A stretch of DNA of 64,000 nt from Pseudomonadota bacterium (lineage in GTDB: Bacteria; Desulfobacterota; Desulfovibrionia; Desulfovibrionales; Desulfovibrionaceae). The notes under the pieces are model-generated. The model was not told the origin of the DNA, did not search any database, and worked only from the letters and a program-made list of their open reading frames with translations. The number at the start of each line of letters is the position of its first letter. The first letter of the stretch is position 1. Where the stretch lies: the NCBI GenBank assembly GCA_023460395.1, contig JAEWQB010000014.1, positions 62,001-126,000 of the forward strand, written 5' to 3'. Below, one piece after another: positions 8,808-17,280 of the stretch. The translations under genes were made by a program, and so were the position numbers.

Positions 8808-9464
8808 CTAGTGTTTCTTTGCCTGCCGCGCAGCCCGCAGCCAGTCATACCACGCGTCCAGCCCTTCGCCGGTGCGGCATGAGGTAAGAAATACGGGTAA
8901 GGCTTTGTTTAGGTGTGTGGCAAAGCGTTTGGCGCGGTCCACGTCAAAGTCAACATAGGGCAGCAAGTCGCTTTTGTTCAGCACCATGGCGGAGGATTTT
9001 TCAAACAAAGCCGGATACTTTTCCGGTTTGTCGTCGCCTTCCGGCACACTGAGCAGCGCAACCTTGCCGTCTTCGCCGCAGTCGAATTCTACCGGACAGA
9101 CAAGATTTCCCACGTTTTCCACAAACAGAATGTCTACCTTGTCCATGTCCAGCTTTTCCAGCGCGGCGCCGATCATGGCGCTGTTCAGGTGGCATCCGCC
9201 ATCGGTGTTTATCTGTACGGCCTGCGCGCCGGTGGCGGCTACGCGGCGGGCGTCGTTATCGGTTTGGCAGTCCCCTTCGATAACAGCCATATGGAACTCG
9301 TCTTTAAGGTCAGCCAAGGTGCGTTCCAGCAATGAGGTTTTGCCCGCACCGGGGGAACTGATCAGGTTAAGAACCAATATGCCGCGCCGGGCGAACATTT
9401 CTCTCAGTTGATCAGCCACTTTTTCGTTGGCTTCCAGTATGTTGCGGACAACAGGAATTTCCAT
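8808..9464 (-). CDS. hypB: Hydrogenase nickel-incorporation GTPase HypB
   Basis: A 218-residue SIMIBI GTPase with P-loop SSPGAGKTS, conserved NTDGGCHLN (the Cys-His metal site) and NKSDL for guanine specificity. It lacks the His-rich N-terminal stretch found in some HypB proteins. HypB works with HypA to insert nickel into the large subunit of NiFe hydrogenases in the cytoplasm. hypA is 13 bp upstream in the same orientation. Confidence 0.95.
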   Translation of the reverse strand: MEIPVVRNILEANEKVADQLREMFARRGILVLNLISSPGAGKTSLLERTLADLKDEFHMAVIEGDCQTDNDARRVAATGAQAVQINTDGGCHLNSAMIGAALEKLDMDKVDILFVENVGNLVCPVEFDCGEDGKVALLSVPEGDDKPEKYPALFEKSSAMVLNKSDLLPYVDFDVDRAKRFATHLNKALPVFLTSCRTGEGLDAWYDWLRAARQAKKH

Positions 9465-9477
9465 GCTAGGCGCTCCC

Positions 9478-9831
9478 TTATTCGGCTTCCAGATGCTCTA
9501 AATATAGTTCCTTGCCTGTCAGGACTTCATGCGCGAATTCTCTTCCGCAGTGCGGGCAGGGCATGTAGAAGAGGTCTGGGTGCTCCGGCGTAAATTCTTT
9601 ACCGCAGTCGCCACAGGCCACGGTGACCGGAATTTCCTTTAGCTCCAGCGTTGCTCCGGCGAGAGGCGTTTCTTGCACCTGCACCTCAAACGCGAACTGT
9701 AGAGCGTCTGGCACCACGTTGGTAAGCCTGCCGTAGCAGACACGCGCGAGCAGCAGCTTTCGTGCGCCGTGCTTAGCGAGTTCCTCTTTAATGATGTCTA
9801 TCAGACTGGATGCTATGGCCATTTCGTGCAT
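9478..9831 (-). CDS. hypA: Hydrogenase maturation nickel metallochaperone HypA
   Basis: A 117-residue protein beginning MHEMAIASSL, where the N-terminal Met-His-Glu binds nickel in this family. The zinc site is formed by CGDCG and CPHCG. Length and motifs match standard HypA. No other hyp genes or hydrogenase structural genes are in the window, so the rest of the maturation set must lie elsewhere. Confidence 0.95.
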   Translation of the reverse strand: MHEMAIASSLIDIIKEELAKHGARKLLLARVCYGRLTNVVPDALQFAFEVQVQETPLAGATLELKEIPVTVACGDCGKEFTPEHPDLFYMPCPHCGREFAHEVLTGKELYLEHLEAE

Positions 9832-10029
9832 GGCGGCAACCTACTGGAAAATAGCCCGCTCGTCTAGCCACATAGAAGGAAAAGGGAAGTGCTTCTAGTT
9901 AATTGGCATTGCGCTGTGAGTATGCTATGCGTTACCGATAGTGCCATGAATCAGATTGTGTCGTCTGGGGGGATTGGGGGGGGAAGCAGGTATGGGAGCA
10001 CACCGCGTAACGATTGCCGAGGGGGGCGT

Positions 10030-10935
10030 ATGAAAGAACGCGGAGAAAAGGGTATTTATTCCACCACGGGCAAGGCGTGGATTGGTTCGGGCATGACCAA
10101 ACGGAAAGTTGTGGCAAAGCGATATTGGTTCGCCTTTGCCCTGCCCGATGGAAAATTTCGTGTGCAGCCTTTGACGGGCACCATGATTCCGGCGGGAACG
10201 CCACGGGACGTTTCCGCACGGGAGTTTCAGGAAACCTTTGTGCCTGAAACGGATTTTTATGTGGATGAAGTCCGCATTATTTCGTTGATGCCGCAAGCGC
10301 AAAGGCCAGACTCCGCGTGGGCGAAAAAATCGTCCTCCGTGCGTTCCGGCACACGAGGTGGAGCCAAAGCGGGAAACGGTACCGGAGAGGTACAGGACGC
10401 TCCGCCGCCTGTTCAGGTTTCTCCAGAAAGTGCGCCCTGCACACCGGGCGATGAAGCCGGTGTTTCCGATGTGCTCGAACGGGCCGCTCGTGCGGATTTT
10501 GAAGAAGGCATGGGGTTGCTGGAACAGGGGGACACGCGCCGGGCGCTGGAGGTGTTTGCCAGCCTTGTGGAACGCAAGGCCATTTGGCAGCCGCACCATA
10601 AGCATATGTTTTGTGAGTTCGGCACGGGACTGCGAAAAAACCGCCTGCTGGATGTGGCTCTCCGGCATTATCTGCGTGCACTGGAACTGGCACCTGCGGA
10701 TGAGAATTTGCATCATAACATTGCTCGTGTATATTACGAGCAGGGAAAATTTGATGAGTGCAGGCAGTGGTTGGAACAGTCGCTGGAAATAAACCCGGAG
10801 CTTGTTCCGTCTCAGCAATTTTTGGCGTTTTTGTTGCGGTCGGGCAAGGCAACCTCTGCGCGGGATTCTTCCGAAGTCGAGAGTGCCCGTCCCACGTCCC
10901 CTGCCACGCCAGATGTCGCTGGCAGTTCCGGGTAA
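10030..10935 (+). CDS. TPR protein of unknown function (paralogue A)
   Basis: The 301-residue product has a basic N-terminal module of about 85 residues (KRYWFAFALPDGKFRVQPL), an Ala/Pro linker and a C-terminal block of tetratricopeptide repeats (residues 150-270, including RALELAPADENLHHNIARVY). The start at 10030 has a GAGGGGGGCGT Shine-Dalgarno region. The next gene is a clear paralogue with the same layout, so the pair is a tandem duplication. No signal peptide is seen. TPR blocks bind partner proteins; the partner is not known. Confidence 0.75.
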   Translation: MKERGEKGIYSTTGKAWIGSGMTKRKVVAKRYWFAFALPDGKFRVQPLTGTMIPAGTPRDVSAREFQETFVPETDFYVDEVRIISLMPQAQRPDSAWAKKSSSVRSGTRGGAKAGNGTGEVQDAPPPVQVSPESAPCTPGDEAGVSDVLERAARADFEEGMGLLEQGDTRRALEVFASLVERKAIWQPHHKHMFCEFGTGLRKNRLLDVALRHYLRALELAPADENLHHNIARVYYEQGKFDECRQWLEQSLEINPELVPSQQFLAFLLRSGKATSARDSSEVESARPTSPATPDVAGSSG

Positions 10936-11030
10936 ACCGGTGGTGGGTGGGTCGGTCAGCCCTGCGGGATGTGCCCGCGTGAAAGCGTATACGGTAACGG
11001 TAGCCCCTGACAACGGATGGAGGCAGTAGC

Positions 11031-11924
11031 GTGGATATTGATACGTTTCGTGGAGTATTCTCCACACAGGAGACTGACCGGGCCGGGCAGGTTCCGGGTA
11101 TCAACCGAGGACGCAAACGCTACTGGCTGGTTTGGCGGAATGAGGATACCACGGTGACGGTGCAGCCGCTTTCCGCTTCCTTGGAACCCACTGGTGCCAA
11201 ACGCATTTTCCCCGGAGAGGAATTTTCACAGCGGTTCACCCCTGAGCCGGGGCTGGTTCCCGCGTCAATTGCTTCGCGTGGGCCGGGAGGAGATTCCACC
11301 GTTTCCGCAACTCCCCGGAGTACCGGGGAGGGGCGTGGGGCAGAGCACGAGGAAGACGACGTGATGCTGCTGCGCCCGGAATATCGCCTGCCCGCCGGAC
11401 ATGGGACGGACGATGCTGAAAGAAGCCGCCTGACCCCCGGCGAAGCGTTTTCCCTGCATCAGGAAAGCGTGTCCGCAAAGGCCGCACGGGAGGCGGACCG
11501 CAATGTGGAATTGGCCGCTGAGGAAAAAGAACGATCCATGCGGGCCGATTTTGGCATGGGGTTGGTTTTTTTGCGGCAGGGTAACCCCCGCAAGGCTATG
11601 CGGATATTTGAGGTGCTGCCCACCGAATCCGGTTTGGTGGAACGGCACAAGCATATGTTTACTGACTTTGGCATCAGTCTGCGCAAGAGCAGACTGCTGG
11701 ATATGGCGCTACGCCATCATCTAAAAGCGGCGGAGTTGGGGGGCGTGGATGAAAACGCCTACCACAATGTCGCCCGTATTTATTATGAACTGGGCGATAT
11801 GCTGAACGCCACACGCTATTTGCGTAAATCTTTGGAACTTAATCCGTCTTTGGACGTTTCCGAACGGTTTTTGCGATATATTCGGCGGCGTCAACGGCGA
11901 AGCCATGACCGGCCTGTGATATGA
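11031..11924 (+). CDS. TPR protein of unknown function (paralogue B)
   Basis: The gene starts with GTG eight bases after GGAGG. Its 297-residue product repeats the architecture of the gene before it: KRYWLVWRNEDTTVTVQPL near the N-terminus, then RADFGMGLVFLRQGNPRKAM and LRKSRLLDMALRHHLKAAEL in the TPR part. The N-terminal block and the HKHMF/LRK...LLD.ALRH core are shared, while the linkers are not. This suggests an old duplication under selection on both domains. Function unknown. Confidence 0.75.
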   Translation: MDIDTFRGVFSTQETDRAGQVPGINRGRKRYWLVWRNEDTTVTVQPLSASLEPTGAKRIFPGEEFSQRFTPEPGLVPASIASRGPGGDSTVSATPRSTGEGRGAEHEEDDVMLLRPEYRLPAGHGTDDAERSRLTPGEAFSLHQESVSAKAAREADRNVELAAEEKERSMRADFGMGLVFLRQGNPRKAMRIFEVLPTESGLVERHKHMFTDFGISLRKSRLLDMALRHHLKAAELGGVDENAYHNVARIYYELGDMLNATRYLRKSLELNPSLDVSERFLRYIRRRQRRSHDRPVI

Positions 11925-12034
11925 TGCTCCGGCATGGACACGGGACCGGTGCGCTGTAGCGAGGCACGGGGCGGAGTGAAATATCTCCCCGCGCCTATTT
12001 TGATAACATACAAATGCTCTAGTAAGAGGCTGGG

Positions 12035-12886
12035 ATGAATAAGAATATCGCCATGCTGCTCCTGTCTGTGGTGTTGCTGGCTATGATTCTGATTGTGCTG
12101 AACCAGTGGGCCTTTGGCCCGGCGGAGGTGCAGCGTGAACGGGCGGCGGAATTCGCGGATATTTTGAAAAAATCACCAAGGATCACCGTTCCAGAATCGG
12201 ATGAGATCGCCGGACCGTCAGGAGGTGTCTCCAAGGTGCGCATCCCCGTGGAAGGAGCACCCGCCGGATTTGTCACCCCTTCCCCGGAGGACGCGTTGCC
12301 TGTGGCGAACGCGCCGGGTGGTCCCGCGCGGCAGGATGGGGAGAAGGCCGTTCAGCCAGAGGCGCAAACCGGCGCTGGAACTGGCGCACTGGCAACTGGT
12401 TCCGTTTCCGGCACGCAACCGGAGGACAAGCGTCCTTTGGCCCCGGCAGACGGGTCTGCACCGGCAACGGCTCCCGCAGCAGCGACGGCCTCTTCCAAAA
12501 CGGGCGCATCTTCCGCCCCGGAAGCTTCACGTGCTGTGGCGCAAGACACACCCAAGCCGGAAGCGAAGACAGCCGTTACCAACACGCTTACCGCACTCAC
12601 CTTCGCTCCTTCCGGGCGGGAAGGCGTGTTGCGCATTGTTGCTAAAGAGCCTTTTGAGTACAAAACCTTTGCTCTGCCTCAGCCGCAGCGGATAGTTGTG
12701 GACGTTTTGGGCCACTTCACCGCGCTTCCCAAGCCGGTGCTGCGGGAGAACTCGCTGGTCAGTGACGTTCGGGTGGGCTGGCGGGAAAACGGTATTCGGG
12801 TGGTGCTGGACCTTACGGGGAATACCAAACACGCCTTTGATGTGGAAAAGACTGCGCCGGAGCAATTGAAGCTGGTGGTGCGTTAG
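12035..12886 (+). CDS. membrane-anchored protein with C-terminal AMIN-like domain
   Basis: This 283-residue protein has an N-terminal transmembrane helix (about residues 5-25), a long Ala/Pro/Thr-rich linker, and a C-terminal domain of roughly 95 residues (GVLRIVAKEPFEYKTFAL... IVVDVLGHF... IRVVLDLTG) that resembles AMIN domains. AMIN domains bind peptidoglycan or secretin machinery in the periplasm. The domain would face the periplasm. The gene follows the TPR pair by 110 bp and may share their transcript. The AMIN assignment is by pattern only. Confidence 0.65.
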   Translation: MNKNIAMLLLSVVLLAMILIVLNQWAFGPAEVQRERAAEFADILKKSPRITVPESDEIAGPSGGVSKVRIPVEGAPAGFVTPSPEDALPVANAPGGPARQDGEKAVQPEAQTGAGTGALATGSVSGTQPEDKRPLAPADGSAPATAPAAATASSKTGASSAPEASRAVAQDTPKPEAKTAVTNTLTALTFAPSGREGVLRIVAKEPFEYKTFALPQPQRIVVDVLGHFTALPKPVLRENSLVSDVRVGWRENGIRVVLDLTGNTKHAFDVEKTAPEQLKLVVR

Positions 12887-12940
12887 CTCCCTAGAAAAAA
12901 CGTATCGACCGGGGCATGCACCCGGAAAATAGCCCATAAG

Positions 12941-12980
12941 TAATCGGGCCGGTTCGCCAAGTGGCGAACCGGCCCGATTA
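12941..12980. terminator. bidirectional terminator
   Basis: An 18-bp perfect stem (TAATCGGGCCGGTTCGCC with its complement) around AAGT, followed by TTTAA. It separates the AMIN-like gene (plus) from the ABC transporter operon (minus) and can end both transcripts. Confidence 0.85.
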
Positions 12981-13000
12981 TTTAATTGCGGGATGGATGG

Positions 13001-13744
13001 CTACAGAATCTGCTCTAAAAATTTTTGCAGCCGGGGATGATCGGGTGAGGTGAAGAAATGCTCAGGCGTGCCTTCTTCCAAAATCTGCCCGTGGTCCATA
13101 AATATGATGCGGTCTGCCACTTCGCGGGCAAACCCCATTTCGTGGGTTACGCACACCATGGTCATGCCTTCTTTGGCAAGATTGGTCATTACATCCAGCA
13201 CTTCACCAATCATTTCCGGGTCCAGAGCGGAGGTCGGCTCGTCAAAAAGCATAATCTTCGGGTTCATGGCAAGTGCGCGGGCGATAGCCACACGCTGCTT
13301 CTGTCCCCCGGAGAGCTTTGCCGGGTAGACATGCGCCTTGTCGGAGATGCCTACCTTTTTCAGCAAGCTCAGGGCCGTAGCTTCGGCTTCGTCTTTGCTG
13401 ATTTTTTTCAGGCGCAGGGGAGCCATGGTCAGATTGCCCATAACCGTTTTATGCGGAAAGAGGTTAAAAGACTGGAAGACCATTCCCAGATTCTGCCGCA
13501 CCACGTTTATGTCGCATTCCGGGGCATTGATATCCTGCCCGTCTACCTCAATGGTCCCTTTATTAATGGTTTCCAACCGGTTGATGGAACGAAGCAGGGT
13601 GGATTTTCCAGAACCGGAAGGACCAATAATAACCACTCGCTCTCCGGGCTGCACGCTCACACTCACGTCATTAAGCGCGGTGAGCTGACCGAAGAATTTG
13701 TAGACATTCTGGATGCGGATGATGGGATCATTCGTGTTCGTCAT
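13001..13744 (-). CDS. Polar amino-acid ABC transporter ATPase (GlnQ/HisP type)
   Basis: The 247-residue protein has Walker [11 protein letters not shown]-loop, signature [14 protein letters not shown] and Walker [15 protein letters not shown], and matches GlnQ-type ATPases in length. It overlaps the permease gene by 17 bp. It powers amino-acid uptake with the permease and binding protein upstream. The substrate cannot be told from the ATPase. Confidence 0.93.
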   Translation of the reverse strand: MTNTNDPIIRIQNVYKFFGQLTALNDVSVSVQPGERVVIIGPSGSGKSTLLRSINRLETINKGTIEVDGQDINAPECDINVVRQNLGMVFQSFNLFPHKTVMGNLTMAPLRLKKISKDEAEATALSLLKKVGISDKAHVYPAKLSGGQKQRVAIARALAMNPKIMLFDEPTSALDPEMIGEVLDVMTNLAKEGMTMVCVTHEMGFAREVADRIIFMDHGQILEEGTPEHFFTSPDHPRLQKFLEQIL

Positions 13745-14522
13745 AATAGTTCAACTTGGCTTCCATGATGCTGACAGCCTTGGACAGCAACAGTGTGATA
13801 AGAAGATAAATGAGGGCCACCATCAGGTACGCCTCAAAATATTCAAAAGTGACTGAGGCGTATTCGCGTCCCCGGCGGAAGAGTTCCGACACTGCCAGAA
13901 TGGAGACTAGAGAAGAGTCTTTCAGCAGGGCGATGAACTCGTTGCCCACAGGGGGAAGAATGGTGCGCCACGCCTGAGGCAGAACAACCAAGAACATGGT
14001 TTGCCGCGCGTTGAAGCCAAGGGAGCGGGATGCCTCTGTCTGCCCTCTGTCTATGGCATCTATGCCCGCGCGAAAGACTTCGCCCATGTACGCGCCGTAG
14101 CAAACGCTCATGGCAATAACGGCAGAGGCCACATCGGGCAACTGCACGAATTCCCCCAGCGCATAGTAGATGAAAAACAGCTGCACCAGCAGTGGGATGC
14201 CGCGAATAATTTCCACATATGTGGAAGCCACCAGATTAATGGTTTTATTCTTGGAAAGGCGTCCCAACCCCGTCAGCAGGCCGATGGGAATGGTAACCAA
14301 GATGGAAAAAATAGTTACCTGAAAGGTAACAAGGATGCCATCGGGAAGGAAGGTAAGAATTGTGTAGTAGGGGTCAGGTCTGGTGAAGCACAGATACAGG
14401 ATTGTGCCAAAGGCAATGCATAGGGATATGGTCCACGCGGATATAAAGCCTTTATCCTTGCTGGAGGGGATGATCATGCCATCCGTTATCGCTATGCGGA
14501 CCTCTTTTTTTTCTCTGCTCAT
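13728..14522 (-). CDS. Polar amino-acid ABC transporter permease (HisM/GlnP family)
   Basis: A 264-residue integral membrane protein with the EAA-type loop [22 protein letters not shown] and [14 protein letters not shown], typical of the His/Glu/Gln permease family. A single permease gene is present, so the transporter is probably a homodimer. It has about 35 extra residues at the N-terminus relative to short family members. It sits between the ATPase gene and a hairpin that separates it from the binding-protein gene. Confidence 0.92.
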   Translation of the reverse strand: MSREKKEVRIAITDGMIIPSSKDKGFISAWTISLCIAFGTILYLCFTRPDPYYTILTFLPDGILVTFQVTIFSILVTIPIGLLTGLGRLSKNKTINLVASTYVEIIRGIPLLVQLFFIYYALGEFVQLPDVASAVIAMSVCYGAYMGEVFRAGIDAIDRGQTEASRSLGFNARQTMFLVVLPQAWRTILPPVGNEFIALLKDSSLVSILAVSELFRRGREYASVTFEYFEAYLMVALIYLLITLLLSKAVSIMEAKLNYYDEHE

Positions 14523-14559
14523 GAACTCGCTCTGGTGCCTTGTGGTCTAAGAAAAGCAA

Positions 14560-14586
14560 GGGACTGGCACGAAGGGTGCCAGTCCC
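14560..14586 (-). terminator. intercistronic hairpin between binding protein and permease genes
   Basis: GGGACTGGCAC and GTGCCAGTCCC pair around a 5-nt loop, with TTGCTTTTCTT following on the minus strand. Such partial terminators let the periplasmic binding protein be made in excess over the membrane parts. Confidence 0.75.
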
Positions 14587-14610
14587 GGATATTGTTGTGT
14601 TGTTAGCGGG

Positions 14611-15351
14611 CTATTTGCCAACCCACTTTTCGCGGAGTTCCTTTTCTATGCCCTTCGAGCGAACAGCCTCAATACCCTTGTTCAGGATATCCAGTAGTTC
14701 GGTGTTCCCCTTTTTGACGACAAAGCCGTAGTATTCTTTCTCTTCGGCTTCCACGATGAAACCAACTTTCAGCTTGCTGGAATACTTTTCGTTATTCAGC
14801 ACGTAGTCAAATGCCGTAATGTCGTCGCAGATAACGGCGCCAATGCGGCCTGTGTACAGGGCTTCCACAGCGTGGCCCACTTCGTCGAATTCTTTGCTTA
14901 CCACGCCGCCGTCTTTCTTCGCCACGAAGACGCCCGTGGTGCCAAGCTGACCGCCCACAGTCTGGCCTTTCAGGTCAGCCAAGCTGGTGGCGGTGCTGTC
15001 TGCGGGCACGATAACGCCTTGCTTTACTTCAAAGTAGGGAGCGGAAAAGTCAAATTTCTTTTTGCGTTCTTCAGTGATGGAGACGGAAGAGGCGATCATG
15101 TCGTACTTTCCGGCAGCCAAACCAGCGAAGATGCCGTCCCATGCCACGTTTTCGTGTTTGACGGTGATGCCGGTTTCTTTGGCAATGGCGTCCATGTAGT
15201 CAACGGAATAGCCGACGATGTTTTTGTCCTTGTCCACAAATTCCATGGGCGGCCATGTGGCGTCATGGGCAATGACGACAACTTTTTCAGCCATTGCCAC
15301 GGAAGCGGTCATCAGCAGGGCCAACAGGGCCAGCAGGGTCTTCTTAACCAT
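14611..15351 (-). CDS. Periplasmic amino-acid-binding protein of ABC transporter (SBP family 3)
   Basis: A 246-residue protein with a clear Sec signal peptide (MVKKTLLALLALLMTASVAMA) and the family-3 fold: YSVDYMDAIAKETGITVKHE, then GKYDMIASSVSITEERKKKFDFS. It would capture a polar amino acid in the periplasm and pass it to the permease. It is the first gene of the operon. Specificity (Gln, Cys, Arg and so on) cannot be assigned safely. Confidence 0.93.
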   Translation of the reverse strand: MVKKTLLALLALLMTASVAMAEKVVVIAHDATWPPMEFVDKDKNIVGYSVDYMDAIAKETGITVKHENVAWDGIFAGLAAGKYDMIASSVSITEERKKKFDFSAPYFEVKQGVIVPADSTATSLADLKGQTVGGQLGTTGVFVAKKDGGVVSKEFDEVGHAVEALYTGRIGAVICDDITAFDYVLNNEKYSSKLKVGFIVEAEEKEYYGFVVKKGNTELLDILNKGIEAVRSKGIEKELREKWVGK

Positions 15352-15541
15352 CCTCGTCTCTCCTCAAGCTCGTGGTTTTTGGGATCGCGTATCCAAGGTT
15401 GTTGTATGCAAATTGGCAAATTGTCAATAAAATTTCATGCAGATGAGCGGAATTCGATACTTCATCACAAAAGCGTTTGAAAAGCGTAGTCTGCAAAGAG
15501 ACTACCATACAAAACCGTATGCAGCGGAATGTTGCAGTCTG

Positions 15542-16144
15542 TCAGCGGAAGATGAAGGAAACCAGCAAGGGAACCGCCACGGTCAGGCACATGCCGCTGA
15601 ATACGGCGACAATGCCGTAGCGTTCGCTGGTAAACCGCACAATGATAGGGAGCGTGGTATCCATGGCTGCCGCGCCACCCGTAGCGATGGGGCCTAGCTT
15701 GCCGAACACGCGTACCAGCAGCGGGGCACTGAGCAGCGTAACTATTTCCCGTATTACATTGGAAAGAAGCGCTACCGACCCCAGCATGGGGCTGGCTAAC
15801 TGGGAGATCATGACACTGGAGAGGGAATAATAGCCGAATCCGGCTCCCACGCCCAGCACGTCGCGCAGGGACATATCGTCCAAAAGGAAAAACGCGCATA
15901 TTGCACCGCCAAATGTGCCCACGCACACGGTGAGCGGCACCAAAAGCACCTTAATGTGCATTTCGCGCAGAATCCGCCAGCAGCGGGTATCAAACCCTAT
16001 GGACATGCCCACGAGTAGAAGCAGACAATATAATGTGTACGTGGACGTTTCACCACGCATGAGCCATGCGGGAAGCACCCCTGCGTTGCCCAACAGGCAG
16101 CCCGCGAGAAAAAACGCTAAAATTTTCAGGCTACCGCTCATCAA
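15542..16144 (-). CDS. LysO-family (DUF340) exporter, C-terminal half as separate gene
   Basis: The 200-residue product aligns with the C-terminal two-thirds of E. coli LysO (YbjE), a lysine/thialysine exporter: VGAGFGYYSLSSVMISQ and ATGGAAAMDTTLPIIVRF are the conserved transport motifs. GGGGGAG precedes the start. It overlaps the gene for the N-terminal part by 14 bp, so the two polypeptides are probably made together and assemble. Two-gene versions of this family are known, so this need not be a frameshift. Confidence 0.8.
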   Translation of the reverse strand: MMSGSLKILAFFLAGCLLGNAGVLPAWLMRGETSTYTLYCLLLLVGMSIGFDTRCWRILREMHIKVLLVPLTVCVGTFGGAICAFFLLDDMSLRDVLGVGAGFGYYSLSSVMISQLASPMLGSVALLSNVIREIVTLLSAPLLVRVFGKLGPIATGGAAAMDTTLPIIVRFTSERYGIVAVFSGMCLTVAVPLLVSFIFR

Positions 16145-16415
16145 GGCTCCCCCGCAGGATGAAGGTATCCAGCAGCCAGACCGCCGAGGCGCTCCCCAGC
16201 AGACAGCACACGCTGATAACGGCGGCCCGCAAGCCTATGGATTGAATTTGTGCCATGAGGTTCGCATCAGACCCTAGTGCGGCACCGAGTAAAAAAAGCA
16301 GGCAGTAAATAGCCCACATGGTCAGCCGGTCCACCGCCCGGACAATGGTTGCACTCCGCCGTACAGCCAGCCCCACCGGGATGCCGGCGACGATACAACC
16401 CACTTCCACAAACAT
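16131..16415 (-). CDS. LysO-family N-terminal half as separate gene
   Basis: A 94-residue protein with about three membrane helices (VEVGCIVAGIPVGLAVR, LTMWAIYCLLFLLGAALG) that corresponds to the N-terminal domain of LysO. AAGGAG seven bases before the ATG at 16415 favours this start over one 27 bases upstream. The downstream overlapping gene supplies the rest of the transporter. Confidence 0.75.
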   Translation of the reverse strand: MFVEVGCIVAGIPVGLAVRRSATIVRAVDRLTMWAIYCLLFLLGAALGSDANLMAQIQSIGLRAAVISVCCLLGSASAVWLLDTFILRGSLDER

Positions 16416-16809
16416 GAGATTCTCCTTCAGCAATATGTGCAAGCGGCTGACCGGGCGCTCCGAGTCCGGTTTTCCATTCCCCCGCGATTGGTTGGCTTTC
16501 GCTAGCGCGGCGGGGACTGCTTGTCAATGTGGATTCAGCGCGGATTTCGCGTGGATTCAGTACAGACTCAGTTTGTATCTGCTCCGTATCCAGCCCGTCT
16601 GCGGAGCGCCTTTCAAGCCGGATTCGGACCATGGCAGGGGGGATCACCGGAGGACGGCGGATGCGGGCAACGAGGATGCTGCGAAAAAACTTGGGCGGGT
16701 GTGACGTTCGTCACATCCGTTCTTATCCGCGATGCCTATTCATACCATACAGGCACAGACACACAGACAGCGTACCCGCTTAGACTGCGGTACCAATAAG
16801 GAGGATTCC
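16416..16809. other. intergenic region between lysO-like and cupin genes
   Basis: These 394 bases hold the divergent promoters of the split lysO genes and the cupin gene. GTGGATTCAG occurs twice close together (around 16530-16561). The only clear regulatory signal is the CRP/FNR-type palindrome described separately. Confidence 0.5.
16700..16715. promoter_or_regulatory. perfect CRP/FNR-superfamily operator
   Basis: TGTGACGTTCGTCACA is a perfect TGTGA-N6-TCACA palindrome, 95 bp upstream of the cupin start. In Desulfovibrio such sites are associated with CRP/FNR-family regulators such as HcpR; which protein binds here is inference. Confidence 0.7.
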
Positions 16810-17127
16810 ATGCGAGTAGCCAGACACGAAACCATGCTCCAGTATAAGGACACCGGTTTTTTTATGCAGAATATTCATGAATCCGAGAACCTCAAGGTTC
16901 TTAGCTTCACCTTTCGCGCCGGTCAGTCGCTGCCGCTGCATAGCCACGATTTAGACGGAGAACTGACCATAACTGTTCTGGCGGGGCGGGGAGAATTCCT
17001 TGGCGCGGAGGGAGTGACCCTGCCTGCGGAACCCGGAGATGTTTTGATTGCGCGTATCCGGGAGCCGCATGGGATACAGGCGGGCACGGACATGACGGTG
17101 CTGGTGACCATTGCCCCGCCCATTTAG
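16810..17127 (+). CDS. small cupin-domain protein
   Basis: A 105-residue single-cupin protein: PLHSHDLDGELTITVLAGRGEF is cupin motif 1 and PGDVLIARIREPHGIQA is motif 2, so the metal-binding His/Glu/His set is present. AGGAGG sits before the ATG at 16810. Small stand-alone cupins often bind metal or act as sugar or ligand sensors. The gene is alone, with a CRP/FNR-type site upstream. The reaction is unknown. Confidence 0.8.
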   Translation: MRVARHETMLQYKDTGFFMQNIHESENLKVLSFTFRAGQSLPLHSHDLDGELTITVLAGRGEFLGAEGVTLPAEPGDVLIARIREPHGIQAGTDMTVLVTIAPPI

Positions 17128-17280
17128 TCGTCACCGGGCCTTTACCGCACAGGCGTAAGAGTATGCGCGTTATCGGGGGTGCTGGCAGAGCCAGTGCCCC
17201 TGTTTGAAGTAACTTATTGTTATATCATTGTGTATTAGCGTGCATTGACGGGGTAGGGGCGAAGCTCGTATGCTTACACA

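Noticed and set aside
15352..15541. Riboswitch near the amino-acid transporter and lysO genes
   Set aside because: No lysine, glycine or SAM riboswitch core could be folded by eye in this short gap.
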